A DNA stretch of 51,398 nt from assembly GCA_017457215.1 (NCBI GenBank), contig JAFTHU010000011.1, forward strand, positions 1 to 51,398. The letters run 5' to 3'. The notes under the pieces were generated by a model. That model was not told where the DNA came from and did no database searches. It was given only the letters and a program-made list of their open reading frames with translations. Made by a program: the position numbers and the translations under genes. Positions within the stretch are counted from its first letter, which is position 1; each line of letters starts with the position of its first letter. Of the stretch, positions 17,084 through 25,311 are shown piece by piece. The DNA comes from Clostridia bacterium (GTDB taxonomy: Bacteria > Bacillota > Clostridia > Christensenellales > Borkfalkiaceae).

Positions 17084-17970
17084 GCCTGAACCTCCAACCC
17101 GAAGTTTTGCATTGCGGAAATTAATTTTTCACGGTTGCCGTCTTCAATTTTTGTCAATGGCGCGCGAGGCGTTCCTGCGTTGAAACCCAAAAGATTCATG
17201 GCTTCTTTTACGGGAATAGGGTTTACCTCTACGAAACATGCGTTTGCCAAAGGCAGCAATTTGTCGTTCAGGGCGATGGCTTCCGCCATTTTGCCCTCGA
17301 AGACGAGGCTGCACAGTTCTTTCACTTTCGCAGGAATTACGTTGGAAAGTACGGAAATAACGCCTGCACCGCCACAAGCCAAAATAGGCAAATTCAATGC
17401 GTCTTCGCCCGAATATACGTCGCACTTATCACGAACTAAACGGAACGTTTCCATAGTCTTGCTCATGTTTCCGCCTGCGTCTTTGATACCGGCAATGTTG
17501 GGTATCTCTGCGATTTTTGCCATCGTTGCAGGTTGGATTTCTACGCCCGTACGGCCAGGTACGTTATATGCAATTACGGGGATAGAAACCGATTCGCAAA
17601 TGGCTTTATAATACGCAACCAAACCGTTTTGCGTGCACTTATTGTAATAGGGGGTTACGGCAAGCAAACCGTCCGCGCCGTAAGATTCGGCTTTTTGCGC
17701 CGTCATAATAGCGTCCGCCGTATTGTTGCTTCCGCAACCGAAAATAACCTTTGCTCTGCCGTTTACTTTCTTAACGGCGTATTCCATTAATACGTGTTCT
17801 TCGGCAAAACTCATGGTAGACGGTTCGCCCGTTGTACCTAAAAAGACGATGGCATCTGTGCCGCCGGCTATTTGGTGTTCGACCAATTCGCCCAAAACCT
17901 CATAATTAACGCCCGTTTCATTGAACGGAGTAATGAGTGCGGTTGCGCTGCCTTTAAAAAATCCTTTCAT
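17080..17970 (-). CDS. dapA: 4-hydroxy-tetrahydrodipicolinate synthase
   Basis: DapA condenses pyruvate with aspartate-semialdehyde. The 296-residue (beta/alpha)8 aldolase shows G-T-T-G-E-P-S at 45-51, the Tyr109 region P-Y-Y-N-K, Tyr135 in A-Y-N-V-P-G-R-T, and the Schiff-base Lys163 in A-G-I-K-D-A. All key residues are present. The start has AAGGGAG upstream. It lies 63 bp after asd and overlaps dapB by 4 bp, so the three form one operon. Together they make the lysine/DAP entry branch from aspartyl phosphate; no aspartokinase gene is in the window. Confidence 0.97.
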   Translation of the reverse strand: MKGFFKGSATALITPFNETGVNYEVLGELVEHQIAGGTDAIVFLGTTGEPSTMSFAEEHVLMEYAVKKVNGRAKVIFGCGSNNTADAIMTAQKAESYGADGLLAVTPYYNKCTQNGLVAYYKAICESVSIPVIAYNVPGRTGVEIQPATMAKIAEIPNIAGIKDAGGNMSKTMETFRLVRDKCDVYSGEDALNLPILACGGAGVISVLSNVIPAKVKELCSLVFEGKMAEAIALNDKLLPLANACFVEVNPIPVKEAMNLLGFNAGTPRAPLTKIEDGNREKLISAMQNFGLEVQA

Positions 17971-18033
17971 AATTGTATTCTCCCTTGTTGTAATGTATGT
18001 GTTTGTTGGAAAGAATGTGCAAAACCGTGTAAA

Positions 18034-19113
18034 TTAATCAAAATATCCTTTCGCGGCGAGCAATTCTGCCAACAATACCGCACCGCCGGCTGCACCGCGC
18101 AGCGTATTGTGGGAAAGTCCGACAAATTTATAATCAAATACCGTATCTTCACGCAATCTGCCGACGGTTACGCTCATACCGTTGCCTTCCATACGATCAA
18201 GTTTTGCTTGCGGACGATTGTCTTCTTCAAAATATTTCAAGAATTGTTCGGGGGCGGAGGGGAGCTTTAATGCTTGCGGTTCGCCCTTGAAATTTGCCCA
18301 CGCGGAAAGAATTTGTTCTTTCGTCGGCTTTTTATCGAATTTTACAAACACGGCTGCCGTATGCCCATCGGACACGGGAACGCGCAAGCATTGTGCCGTA
18401 ATGGCGGGTGCCGTAGCGGAAACGATTTCACCGTTTTCAACTCGACCCCAAATTTTAAGAGGTTCTTTTTCGCTCTTTTCTTCTTCTCCGCCGATATAGG
18501 GGATAACGTTATCCAAAATTTCGGGCATCGTCGTAAAGGTTTTTCCTGCACCAGAAATTGCCTGATAAGTGCAAACCGCCGCCTCTTTGATGCCAAAAGA
18601 TTTTAAGGGGTGTAAGAGGGGTACGTATGATTGCAAAGAACAGTTGGATTTTACTGCAATGAAGCCACGTTTTGTACCCAAGCGCGCCTTTTGCGAAGAA
18701 ATAACTTCTACGTGATCCGCATTGATTTCAGGTATAACCATAGGAACGTCTGCGGTAAAGCGGTGCGCAGAGTTATTAGAAACGACGGGAACTTCTTTTT
18801 TTGCATACGCTTCTTCCAATGCGCGGATTTTCGCTTTGTCCATATTGACTGCGCAGAAAACGAAATCAACTTTTTCCGCAATCGCGTCCATATCTGCTTC
18901 GGCGTCCATAACGATCATATCCGCATATTTTTCGGGCATAGCTACGTCGAAAGCCCATTTATTGCCAACGGCTTCTTTGTAGGTTTTTCCCGCAGAACGT
19001 GCGGAAGCAGCCAAAACCACTACGTTAAACCAAGGATGGTTTTCTAACAACAGCATAAAGCGCTGTCCAACCATACCTGTTGCGCCGATAACACCAACGT
19101 TAAACTTTTTCAT
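18034..19113 (-). CDS. asd: Aspartate-semialdehyde dehydrogenase (long, archaeal/fungal-like type)
   Basis: Asd reduces aspartyl phosphate to aspartate-semialdehyde with NADPH. The 359-residue protein begins F-N-V-G-V-I-G-A-T-G-M-V-G-Q, has the catalytic Cys158 in V-K-S-N-C-S-L-Q and the acid/base His251 in V-S-D-G-H-T-A. The S-N-C-S-L-Q context and the length match the archaeal/fungal-like subfamily and not the classic B. subtilis form. AAGGAG lies just upstream of the start. It is the first gene of asd-dapA-dapB and sits directly behind a lysine riboswitch and its terminator, so lysine should repress it by premature termination. Confidence 0.95.
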   Translation of the reverse strand: MKKFNVGVIGATGMVGQRFMLLLENHPWFNVVVLAASARSAGKTYKEAVGNKWAFDVAMPEKYADMIVMDAEADMDAIAEKVDFVFCAVNMDKAKIRALEEAYAKKEVPVVSNNSAHRFTADVPMVIPEINADHVEVISSQKARLGTKRGFIAVKSNCSLQSYVPLLHPLKSFGIKEAAVCTYQAISGAGKTFTTMPEILDNVIPYIGGEEEKSEKEPLKIWGRVENGEIVSATAPAITAQCLRVPVSDGHTAAVFVKFDKKPTKEQILSAWANFKGEPQALKLPSAPEQFLKYFEEDNRPQAKLDRMEGNGMSVTVGRLREDTVFDYKFVGLSHNTLRGAAGGAVLLAELLAAKGYFD

Positions 19114-19149
19114 AATAAATCTCCTTTAAAGATAATATTGCCGAGTATA

Positions 19150-19174
19150 AAATAAAAGACGGGATTTCCCCGCC
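19150..19174 (-). terminator. Intrinsic terminator of the lysine riboswitch expression platform
   Basis: On the minus strand GGCGGG (19174-19169) pairs with CCCGTC (19163-19158), one G-U included, across a 5-nt loop and is followed by TTTTATTTT. It lies between the aptamer and the asd Shine-Dalgarno, where a lysine-induced terminator is expected. Confidence 0.7.
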
Positions 19175-19227
19175 GCAAAAGCATATAAGTCGCCGCAGTA
19201 AAAAAGAAAACATAAACGGCAAAATAC

Positions 19228-19399
19228 TAAATAGCTCTTCACGTAGGGTGACAGTCGTACGGGTATTCTCCCGTATGCCCAGCGTAAGGGGACAAGGATT
19301 ACGCTTCGGCGGCGATACCCTTTCCTTTGCATTTAAACGCAAGCCCTGTCCAAGGCTGGCTCGATGCAAAATACTGATGTTCAGCCGCTCCTCTATTTA
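19228..19399 (-). promoter_or_regulatory. Lysine riboswitch (L-box) upstream of asd
   Basis: Read on the minus strand, the leader carries the L-box landmarks in order: AGAGGAGCGGC, ATCAGTATTT, GGAAAGGGTATCGCCGCCGAAG, then GCTGGG, then GGGAGAATACCC, then CGACTGTCACC, and finally GAAGAGCTAT. The ends TAAATAG and CTATTTA form P1. It begins just after a consensus promoter and is followed by a terminator before asd. Known L-boxes bind lysine and close expression of lysine-synthesis genes, which matches the operon it leads. Confidence 0.93.
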
Positions 19400-19407
19400 A
19401 CAAAGAT

Positions 19408-19436
19408 ATTGTAACACACAAAAGTGTAAATGTCAA
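19408..19436 (-). promoter_or_regulatory. Sigma-A promoter of the lysine operon
   Basis: On the minus strand TTGACA (19436-19431), a 17-bp spacer and TACAAT (19413-19408) stand directly before the riboswitch. The match to consensus is strong. Confidence 0.85.
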
Positions 19437-19527
19437 AGCTTTTTTTGTATTTTTTATATAACTTTGCAAAAAAATAAAAAAATATCAAAAAATAAGCGAA
19501 TTAATTTAAAAAAAATCCGTAAATTCC

Positions 19528-19556
19528 TTGAAATAATCACAAAATTGTAGTAAAAT
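19528..19556 (+). promoter_or_regulatory. Sigma-A promoter for the membrane-protein gene at 19614
   Basis: TTGAAA (19528-19533), a 17-bp spacer and TAAAAT (19551-19556). It is divergent from the lysine-operon promoter, with about 90 bp of A/T-rich DNA between the two. Confidence 0.7.
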
Positions 19557-19613
19557 AGACAAGTAAGCGCGGTTTTTATTTTATGCGCATATAAAGTTTT
19601 TGGAGTTTTATTG

Positions 19614-20942
19614 ATGGCACAACAAAAAAAAGGGTTGATCGCTCGTCTTTTAGAGGGCAAGGAAAAGAGTGAGGAATATGCAAGAAGTACGTTGCCTACC
19701 AACCGTTGGCAGCTTTTTTGGGACGTATTTAAAGGAAATTTCGGTAAAGTAGTAAAGGCGAATTTGCTGATTTTACTCTTCTTTATTCCGATGATTATAG
19801 TTATTTATTTTGGAATCACCTTTTTGAAAAACAGCGGAGTGCTCGGTCCGTATAACCAAGGTACGGCAATGGGTTTCCCGTGTCCTGGCGAATTGACGGG
19901 GCTTGCTTCTTGGAGTACGGTACAAAACGAATTTATGTTGTATGTTGCGGTTTTGCTTTCGTCGGTGCTTGCTGCGGTTGGCCTTGCGGGCGGTATGTAC
20001 GTAATCCGTAATATGGTCTGGACAGAAGGAATTTTCGTTACGAACGATTTTTGGCGGGGTGTAAAACTCAACTATAAAAACGCGTTGCAAGCGGCGTTAT
20101 TCTTCTGTACCGTTTTGTTGATAGGCAAATCTATGATAAACTTTGCGGAGTTTACGTTGGATGCATCCGACAGCGGAAAAGTACAAGAAGTATTTTTAAA
20201 AATTTCTATCGGGACGAGTTGGGTATTTATCGTACTTGCGGCAATGATGTCCTTTTGGTATATCGCGCTTGGCGTTAATTATAAGATGAAATTTTTAATA
20301 TTGCTCCGCAACTCGTTCTTGATTACTATCGGTGCTTTGCCGCAGACCGTTTTCTTCGGCGCTTTGGCGTTGTTGCCCTTTGCGTTATTGTTGTTATATA
20401 GCGTATGGCCTATTGGTTTTATTTTATTGATAGCGATTGTCGTTATTTTCTTGTTCGGATTCTCTTGGGCGTTGTTGCTTTGGTTGGATTTCGCACAATG
20501 GTTATTCGATAAATATATCAATCCGAAAATCAGCGGCGCAAAAGTTGGCAGAGGTATCTATAAAAAGGACGGCACGGCGGCGGAAGAAGGGGATAGTGCG
20601 GCTGCGTTGGAATATCAAAGAACGCTGTTGTCGCACGGCAGATCCCGTTTGGTGGCGCGTCCTATCAAACCTATTGACGATTCGTTGCAGGTTTACGAAT
20701 TACCGCAATCTTTCTCCCGTGAGGATTTAAGACGTTTGCGTGAAAGTAAGGAAAATATCCGTGATGACACGGAAGCGTATGCGGAAGAACATAAAAACGA
20801 TCTTCGTTACGTAGAATACAACCGCGCGTTTGAAGAAGGCGAACGGGCTGTTGCCGAGGCGGACGCAAAGAAAAATAAAAAGCGCCCCAAGAAACCGCCT
20901 AAAAAACTTCCTGAAAATCACGAAGAGCCTACAGAAGACTAA
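19614..20942 (+). CDS. Polytopic membrane protein, DUF624/YesL-like N-terminal region with charged cytoplasmic tail
   Basis: The 442-residue protein has about six hydrophobic segments between residues 45 and 300 (for example L-L-I-L-L-F-F-I-P-M-I at about 50 and a very hydrophobic pair near 250-295). A charged C-terminal tail of about 130 residues follows, rich in Arg, Glu and Lys and ending in K-K-R-P-K-K-P-P-K-K. The N-terminal N-R-W-Q-L-F-W-D-V-F-K-G-N-F followed by a membrane pair resembles DUF624/YesL-type proteins, whose function is not known. The start is ATG 19614, eight bases after TGGAG; a TTG at 19611 is also in frame. It has its own promoter and is followed by a 12-bp hairpin. Regulatory or structural roles at the membrane are only guesses. 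Confidence 0.75.
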   Translation: MAQQKKGLIARLLEGKEKSEEYARSTLPTNRWQLFWDVFKGNFGKVVKANLLILLFFIPMIIVIYFGITFLKNSGVLGPYNQGTAMGFPCPGELTGLASWSTVQNEFMLYVAVLLSSVLAAVGLAGGMYVIRNMVWTEGIFVTNDFWRGVKLNYKNALQAALFFCTVLLIGKSMINFAEFTLDASDSGKVQEVFLKISIGTSWVFIVLAAMMSFWYIALGVNYKMKFLILLRNSFLITIGALPQTVFFGALALLPFALLLLYSVWPIGFILLIAIVVIFLFGFSWALLLWLDFAQWLFDKYINPKISGAKVGRGIYKKDGTAAEEGDSAAALEYQRTLLSHGRSRLVARPIKPIDDSLQVYELPQSFSREDLRRLRESKENIRDDTEAYAEEHKNDLRYVEYNRAFEEGERAVAEADAKKNKKRPKKPPKKLPENHEEPTED

Positions 20943-20952
20943 ATAGCAAACG

Positions 20953-20982
20953 CGTCATTCCGCCTGCGTGGGCGGAATGACG
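20953..20982. terminator. Perfect 12-bp hairpin, possible terminator or processing site
   Basis: CGTCATTCCGCC (20953-20964) pairs with GGCGGAATGACG (20971-20982) across a 6-nt loop. No T-run follows, so it may be a REP-like palindrome and not a true terminator. Confidence 0.45.
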
Positions 20983-21002
20983 TAAAAATAGGAGAATTTT
21001 CT

Positions 21003-21737
21003 ATGGAAAGAAAAGTTGCGTATGCAAATCTTGCCAAGTGGTTCGAATATCTAAACGACGACTGCGACTATGAAAATTGGTCGCAGTATTTAATTAGCAA
21101 GTTGCGCGCATACCCCCTTACAAACGGATTAGACGTCGGTTGCGGCGGCGGGTGGTTTACCCGCGCTTTTCATCGCGCCGGCTATGTGATGACGGGGTTG
21201 GACGTTTCCGCGGAAATGCTCGATTACGCACAAGCGCAAGCAGTAAAAGAGGGGGCGCGCGGCGAATATCTTTTGGGGGATATAACCAAATTTCGTTCGC
21301 CTAAAAAATTCAGCTTTGTTACGGCTATCAACGATTGTTTCAACTATTTACCTAAAAATAAACTTTCTGCGGCGTTTAAAAACGTAAAGGGAGTCTTGGA
21401 ACGGGGTGGGATATTCTTATTCGATATTAGTTCTCCGCGGAAATTTAAAGAAAAAATTGCGAATACTGTTAGCGTAGATGATAGAGAAGATATCACTTAT
21501 TTAAGTTTTAACAAAGAAGAATCGGACGGTGTAACGATGGAAGTTACGCTGTTTGTAAAACGTACGGACGGCGCGTTCGAGCGCTTGGATGAAACGCATC
21601 GGCAATATCTTTACACGGAAGAGGAAATTGTATCCGCATTGCAAGAAAACGGGTTCGAAGTATTGGAAGTTACGGGGCATATGGGCGAAGAAAAAACGAC
21701 AAGTGACCGCTTGGTGTTTCTCGCGCAAAGGAGGTGA
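21003..21737 (+). CDS. Class I SAM-dependent methyltransferase
   Basis: The 244-residue protein has motif I L-D-V-G-C-G-G-G at residues 43-50, motif II around G-L-D-V-S-A-E-M-L, and L-L-G-D-I-T for the adenine-side acidic residue. Together these give a complete Rossmann-type SAM site. The C-terminal half has the beta-rich cap seen in Methyltransf_25-type enzymes. AGGAG lies upstream of ATG 21003. It is followed after 6 bp by hslO, so the two are probably co-transcribed. The substrate cannot be inferred. Confidence 0.85.
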   Translation: MERKVAYANLAKWFEYLNDDCDYENWSQYLISKLRAYPLTNGLDVGCGGGWFTRAFHRAGYVMTGLDVSAEMLDYAQAQAVKEGARGEYLLGDITKFRSPKKFSFVTAINDCFNYLPKNKLSAAFKNVKGVLERGGIFLFDISSPRKFKEKIANTVSVDDREDITYLSFNKEESDGVTMEVTLFVKRTDGAFERLDETHRQYLYTEEEIVSALQENGFEVLEVTGHMGEEKTTSDRLVFLAQRR

Positions 21738-21743
21738 AATCGT

Positions 21744-22601
21744 ATGAAAAATCTTTTGCGTACACTCGTTTACAATGGACAGGTCTCCTTGACTCTTGCC
21801 GATACGACGGCACTTGTTGCCGAGGGAAAGCGATTACACGGCTTGTCCAATTTCTCGGCGTATTTATTTGGAAAAGCGCTTTCGGTAATGACGTTTATGA
21901 GCGCGTGTTTGAAAGAAAATTCGGGGGAAATTTCTCTGTCTATAAAAACGTCGGGGGACGGCGGGGAAATCGCCGTTTCCGGCAATCGCGCTTTGAATAT
22001 GCGCGGCTATATTGAAAATACGCAATTATCAGAAAATCCAAACGAAGAGGCGGAACGCCGCGCTTTTGCGGAAAACGGTTCGGTTACGGTCATTCGTAAC
22101 GACGGGTATTCCCGCCCGTTTGTGGGGGCTTGCGCGTTTCCGGATGCGGGGGGCTTGGACGAGGCGTTTGCGGAGTATTTCCGTATCAGCGAACAGATCC
22201 CTACCCGTATCGCGACAACGGTAAAGACGGATGCGGCTGGGAAAATTGTTTTTGCGGGAGTTGCGGTTTTACAGCCATTGCCGTTTGCAGACGCGGAAAC
22301 TTTGGAAAAAACGCGGGCGGCGGATTTATCCTTGCTGTTATGTGAAATGGAGAGAATAGGCGCGGAAGCAACTGCAACGAAGTACTTTGAAAAGGACGAA
22401 CGGGTTTGGGAAATGCGCGAGGCGCAATATCAATGTAATTGTTCTAGGGAATATCTTACCCGTGTTTTGATTTCGTTAGGCGAAGCGCAAATGCGCGAAA
22501 TTATTCGCGAAGACGGGGCGGTGCGCGTGCATTGTCATTATTGCAATACCGATTACACCTTCGACGGACGGGACGCTGACGAGCTTTTTATAAGGAAATA
22601 A
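21744..22601 (+). CDS. hslO: Redox-regulated chaperone Hsp33
   Basis: Hsp33 is a cytoplasmic holdase activated by oxidation and zinc release. The 285-residue length is typical. The N-terminal core has G-L-S-N-F-S-A-Y-L-F-G-K-A-L and G-D-G-G-E-I-A-V-S-G. The C-terminal redox switch has C-N-C at 231-233 and C-H-Y-C at 264-267, the C-x-C...C-x2-C zinc set. AAAGGAGGTG precedes ATG 21744. Many Firmicutes place hslO elsewhere; here it follows a methyltransferase and precedes a TPR protein. Confidence 0.96.
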   Translation: MKNLLRTLVYNGQVSLTLADTTALVAEGKRLHGLSNFSAYLFGKALSVMTFMSACLKENSGEISLSIKTSGDGGEIAVSGNRALNMRGYIENTQLSENPNEEAERRAFAENGSVTVIRNDGYSRPFVGACAFPDAGGLDEAFAEYFRISEQIPTRIATTVKTDAAGKIVFAGVAVLQPLPFADAETLEKTRAADLSLLLCEMERIGAEATATKYFEKDERVWEMREAQYQCNCSREYLTRVLISLGEAQMREIIREDGAVRVHCHYCNTDYTFDGRDADELFIRK

Positions 22602-22616
22602 GGTTATACGGACGAT

Positions 22617-24371
22617 ATGAAAAACGAAGTAAAGAAAATCGATTTCAGCCGCAAACGAATGGCGCATATGGCGGATCAGTATTATAACGAGGGGAAATAT
22701 CTCCCCGCGCTTCGTTTGGCATACAAAGAATTGAATAATTACGGCGGAGATCCCGACGTATATGCTCGGCTTTCGGATATATACGAAGCGATGGGATTGC
22801 AAGGTTCGGCAATAAATTGTTGGTTTCGTTTTTTAGACGTTGCCGAGCCGGAAGATTTGCCTGATATTTACGAGGGGCTTGCCGCTAATTTTTTAGGGAT
22901 AGGCAACGAAAGCCCGTCTGCTTACTATTATAATAAATTGATAGATGTAGACGATACTTTGCCAGAAGAAGCCAAATGGGATATCGCACAAGCGTTTTCC
23001 TCTTCGAAGAAAGAAAAATTCCGTTTTGTATATCCGCCGAAACTTGCGGATTTTACCAAAGAATTAAACATAGGCTCAAAGGCATTGAAAGCGGGGGATT
23101 GCCGCCGTGCAATTTCAGAATTTTCTAAAATAGAGCAAGGCGCAAAAGAATATGCTTCCGCGAAAGAATTGCAAGCCGTTGCGCATTTATTGGCGGGAGA
23201 AACGGAGAAAGCTGAACAAGTTTGTTTAGAACTCTTATCCGCTGCCCCTGACGATGTTCGCGCGCAAGCAACGCTTGCGGCGGTATATTTAGAGCAAGGA
23301 CGGCAGGAAGAAAGCCGTGCGATTGCGGAAAAACTTGCAATTCAAGAGCAGGAAAATGCCGACGATTTGTATAAAGTGGCAACGGTTTGCTGTGAAAACG
23401 GAATGCACGAACAGGCATATCTGAAATTTGAGAAATTAGAAAAAAAGATGCCGTACGACGGAAGAATGCTTTATTTTAAAGCGGTGGCGGCGTATAAAAG
23501 CGGACGCTTGCGAGAATCGGAAAAAACATTGGACGAACTTTGCAGTATATATGCGGACGCAGAAGTTGCAAAGTATTATTTGAAAATTTTGCGGGCATAT
23601 CTCGACGAGTTGGAAAACGGAGAAAATCCACCCGCCCCCGAGTTTACCTATTTTTATCATTTGCCGCAAGAAGAACGAGAAGCCCGTTGCGCTTCGCTTT
23701 TGAAAATAGGGGAAAGCACGAAAGATGAAGCGCAGATATTTGGGTTATTGGCGTTGCACGACGGATATTTCCATTGGTGTTTCGATGAAATGGACGGCGG
23801 CGATCACGATTTACAATATCTCGGTTTGATTACGGCAATACACGTACGCGCGGACGAGTTTGTAAGGGACGTACTGTTAGATTTCGAAGTTGCCGACGTA
23901 TTAAAGATAGAGGCATTGCGTTTGCTGTTGGAACGGAATGAGGATATGGAAGTAGGGCTTGTTCTTTGCAGTATATATCGCCGAGTACCGTTATTCCGCA
24001 TAAAAATCGGTAGGAAGAAACATAGAAAATATTTAGAAGCTTATGCGAAAGTTGCTTCTAAATTTGTGGCAATCAGCGATAGCCACGGAAAAAAAATAGC
24101 GAACGCCGCAGAAAAACTTTACCGTAAGTTGGAAGAAAAAGGCGGATTAGACTTGGTGGATAAGGAAGACGATTGTGCTTGCGCAATCTTTCTTTTATCG
24201 GGGTTAAAAGAGCTCGGCAAGGATATGGAAAAAATTGCCTCTGCTTTTGACGCAAATCTTGCAAGGGTGCAAGTATTGTTGAGTTATACGTTGGACGAAC
24301 TTACGGCGATAACGTCGAAAACGGCATTGGAAAAGGACGGAGAAGAAACGAATGAAATTGATCGATTTTGA
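22617..24371 (+). CDS. TPR-repeat protein
   Basis: The 584-residue, all-helical protein has clear TPR-like units: Y-N-E-G-K-Y-L-P-A-L-R-L-A-Y at about 22-35, then A-R-L-S-D-I-Y-E-A-M-G-L-Q-G-S-A, then A-L-K-A-G-D-C-R-R-A-I, then L-A-A-V-Y-L-E-Q-G-R-Q-E-E-S, then C-C-E-N-G-M-H-E-Q-A. The last 200 residues are helical but diverged. There is no signal peptide or TM helix. The start at 22617 has only a weak ribosome site, and the gene follows hslO by 15 bp, so it may be translated by coupling. It overlaps the next gene by 20 bp. A scaffold role is inferred from the fold; the partner is unknown. Confidence 0.8.
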   Translation: MKNEVKKIDFSRKRMAHMADQYYNEGKYLPALRLAYKELNNYGGDPDVYARLSDIYEAMGLQGSAINCWFRFLDVAEPEDLPDIYEGLAANFLGIGNESPSAYYYNKLIDVDDTLPEEAKWDIAQAFSSSKKEKFRFVYPPKLADFTKELNIGSKALKAGDCRRAISEFSKIEQGAKEYASAKELQAVAHLLAGETEKAEQVCLELLSAAPDDVRAQATLAAVYLEQGRQEESRAIAEKLAIQEQENADDLYKVATVCCENGMHEQAYLKFEKLEKKMPYDGRMLYFKAVAAYKSGRLRESEKTLDELCSIYADAEVAKYYLKILRAYLDELENGENPPAPEFTYFYHLPQEEREARCASLLKIGESTKDEAQIFGLLALHDGYFHWCFDEMDGGDHDLQYLGLITAIHVRADEFVRDVLLDFEVADVLKIEALRLLLERNEDMEVGLVLCSIYRRVPLFRIKIGRKKHRKYLEAYAKVASKFVAISDSHGKKIANAAEKLYRKLEEKGGLDLVDKEDDCACAIFLLSGLKELGKDMEKIASAFDANLARVQVLLSYTLDELTAITSKTALEKDGEETNEIDRF

Positions 24372-25179
24372 CGGGCTTTTTGATGAAAAATTAGCGCAGT
24401 ATATGTCTGAAAACAAGGAGAAACATACTGAAAAACAGTGGGAGGACGTTATCCCGAAACTGTATAAAAAATTCGGAGATACCCATATTGCAAAAATCGG
24501 ATGCACGCCCAAAGAATATTACGCGCGTATGTCCGACCAAGCGTTGGTGGAAATTCTTTCGCAGCATTTGCAACAAGACGTTCCCGTGCCCGAATTTCTT
24601 TGCGCGGAAATCGAATCGCGCGGAGAGGTGGAAACGTTGTTGCCTCTTTTGGAGAGCAACGAAACGCAAACGGTTGCCTATGCCGTGAATTTAATCGGCG
24701 ACGACGCCCGTGCTTTCGACGGATATTTTTCTATCCTTGCGGAAAATCGTTTGGACGAGGATATTCGCAGCGACCTTGCTGATATTTTACGGTTGCACGC
24801 AGACGAAGTAAAAGAAAAAGCATTGCAAATCTATTACGAGGGGAAGGCGAAAACCTATATGCTTGAAATATTGTCGCGCGTGTGTGAAAAGACGGACGAA
24901 GTTTATGCGTTGCTGTTAAAAGAATTTTATGCCGCAGAAGACAGTTCGTTGTACGCGGGGTATTTGGCTGCGTATGGCGATGAACGCGCGCTGCCGATAT
25001 TGCTTCGCCGCATAGAAGACAGAAGTATCGGGTTTGTGGAATTTCAAGAACTGAAATACGCCGTAGAAGCTTTGGGCGGTGAGTATAACGAACCGCGCGA
25101 TTTTTCTAACGATAAGGATTATTTGGCGATTGAGGTGGCTTCGGCGAAATCTACCGAGGCAGACGGATTAAAAAGTTAA
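24352..25179 (+). CDS. Uncharacterised helical-repeat (HEAT-like) protein
   Basis: I do not recognise a named family. The 275-residue acidic protein is predicted all-helical. From about residue 75 on, short helix pairs recall HEAT repeats (V-E-T-L-L-P-L-L-E-S-N-E, then D-L-A-D-I-L-R-L-H-A-D-E-V, then A-L-P-I-L-L-R-R-I-E-D). Its start lies within the 3' end of the TPR gene (20-bp overlap) with GGAG upstream, so the two are co-translated and probably work together. A long-stem terminator follows, then spoIVA. A sporulation link is possible from position only. Confidence 0.65.
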   Translation: MKLIDFDGLFDEKLAQYMSENKEKHTEKQWEDVIPKLYKKFGDTHIAKIGCTPKEYYARMSDQALVEILSQHLQQDVPVPEFLCAEIESRGEVETLLPLLESNETQTVAYAVNLIGDDARAFDGYFSILAENRLDEDIRSDLADILRLHADEVKEKALQIYYEGKAKTYMLEILSRVCEKTDEVYALLLKEFYAAEDSSLYAGYLAAYGDERALPILLRRIEDRSIGFVEFQELKYAVEALGGEYNEPRDFSNDKDYLAIEVASAKSTEADGLKS

Positions 25180-25201
25180 AAATCGGGAAGCATAAAGGAT
25201 A

Positions 25202-25252
25202 AAATCTCCGCATATAGTAAACCGTATAAGGTTTGCCTGCGGGGATTTTTTT
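25202..25252 (+). terminator. Terminator after the TPR/HEAT-like gene pair
   Basis: AAATCTCCGC (25202-25211) pairs with GCGGGGATTT (25239-25248), with one G-U. An inner AAACC/GGTTT hairpin sits in the loop, and a run of T follows. Confidence 0.85.
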
Positions 25253-25311
25253 GTTTTGAAAGCAAAAGTTGGTTGCTCCGCAATTAAGAGAAGGCAAGAA
25301 GGGAGGCGTTG

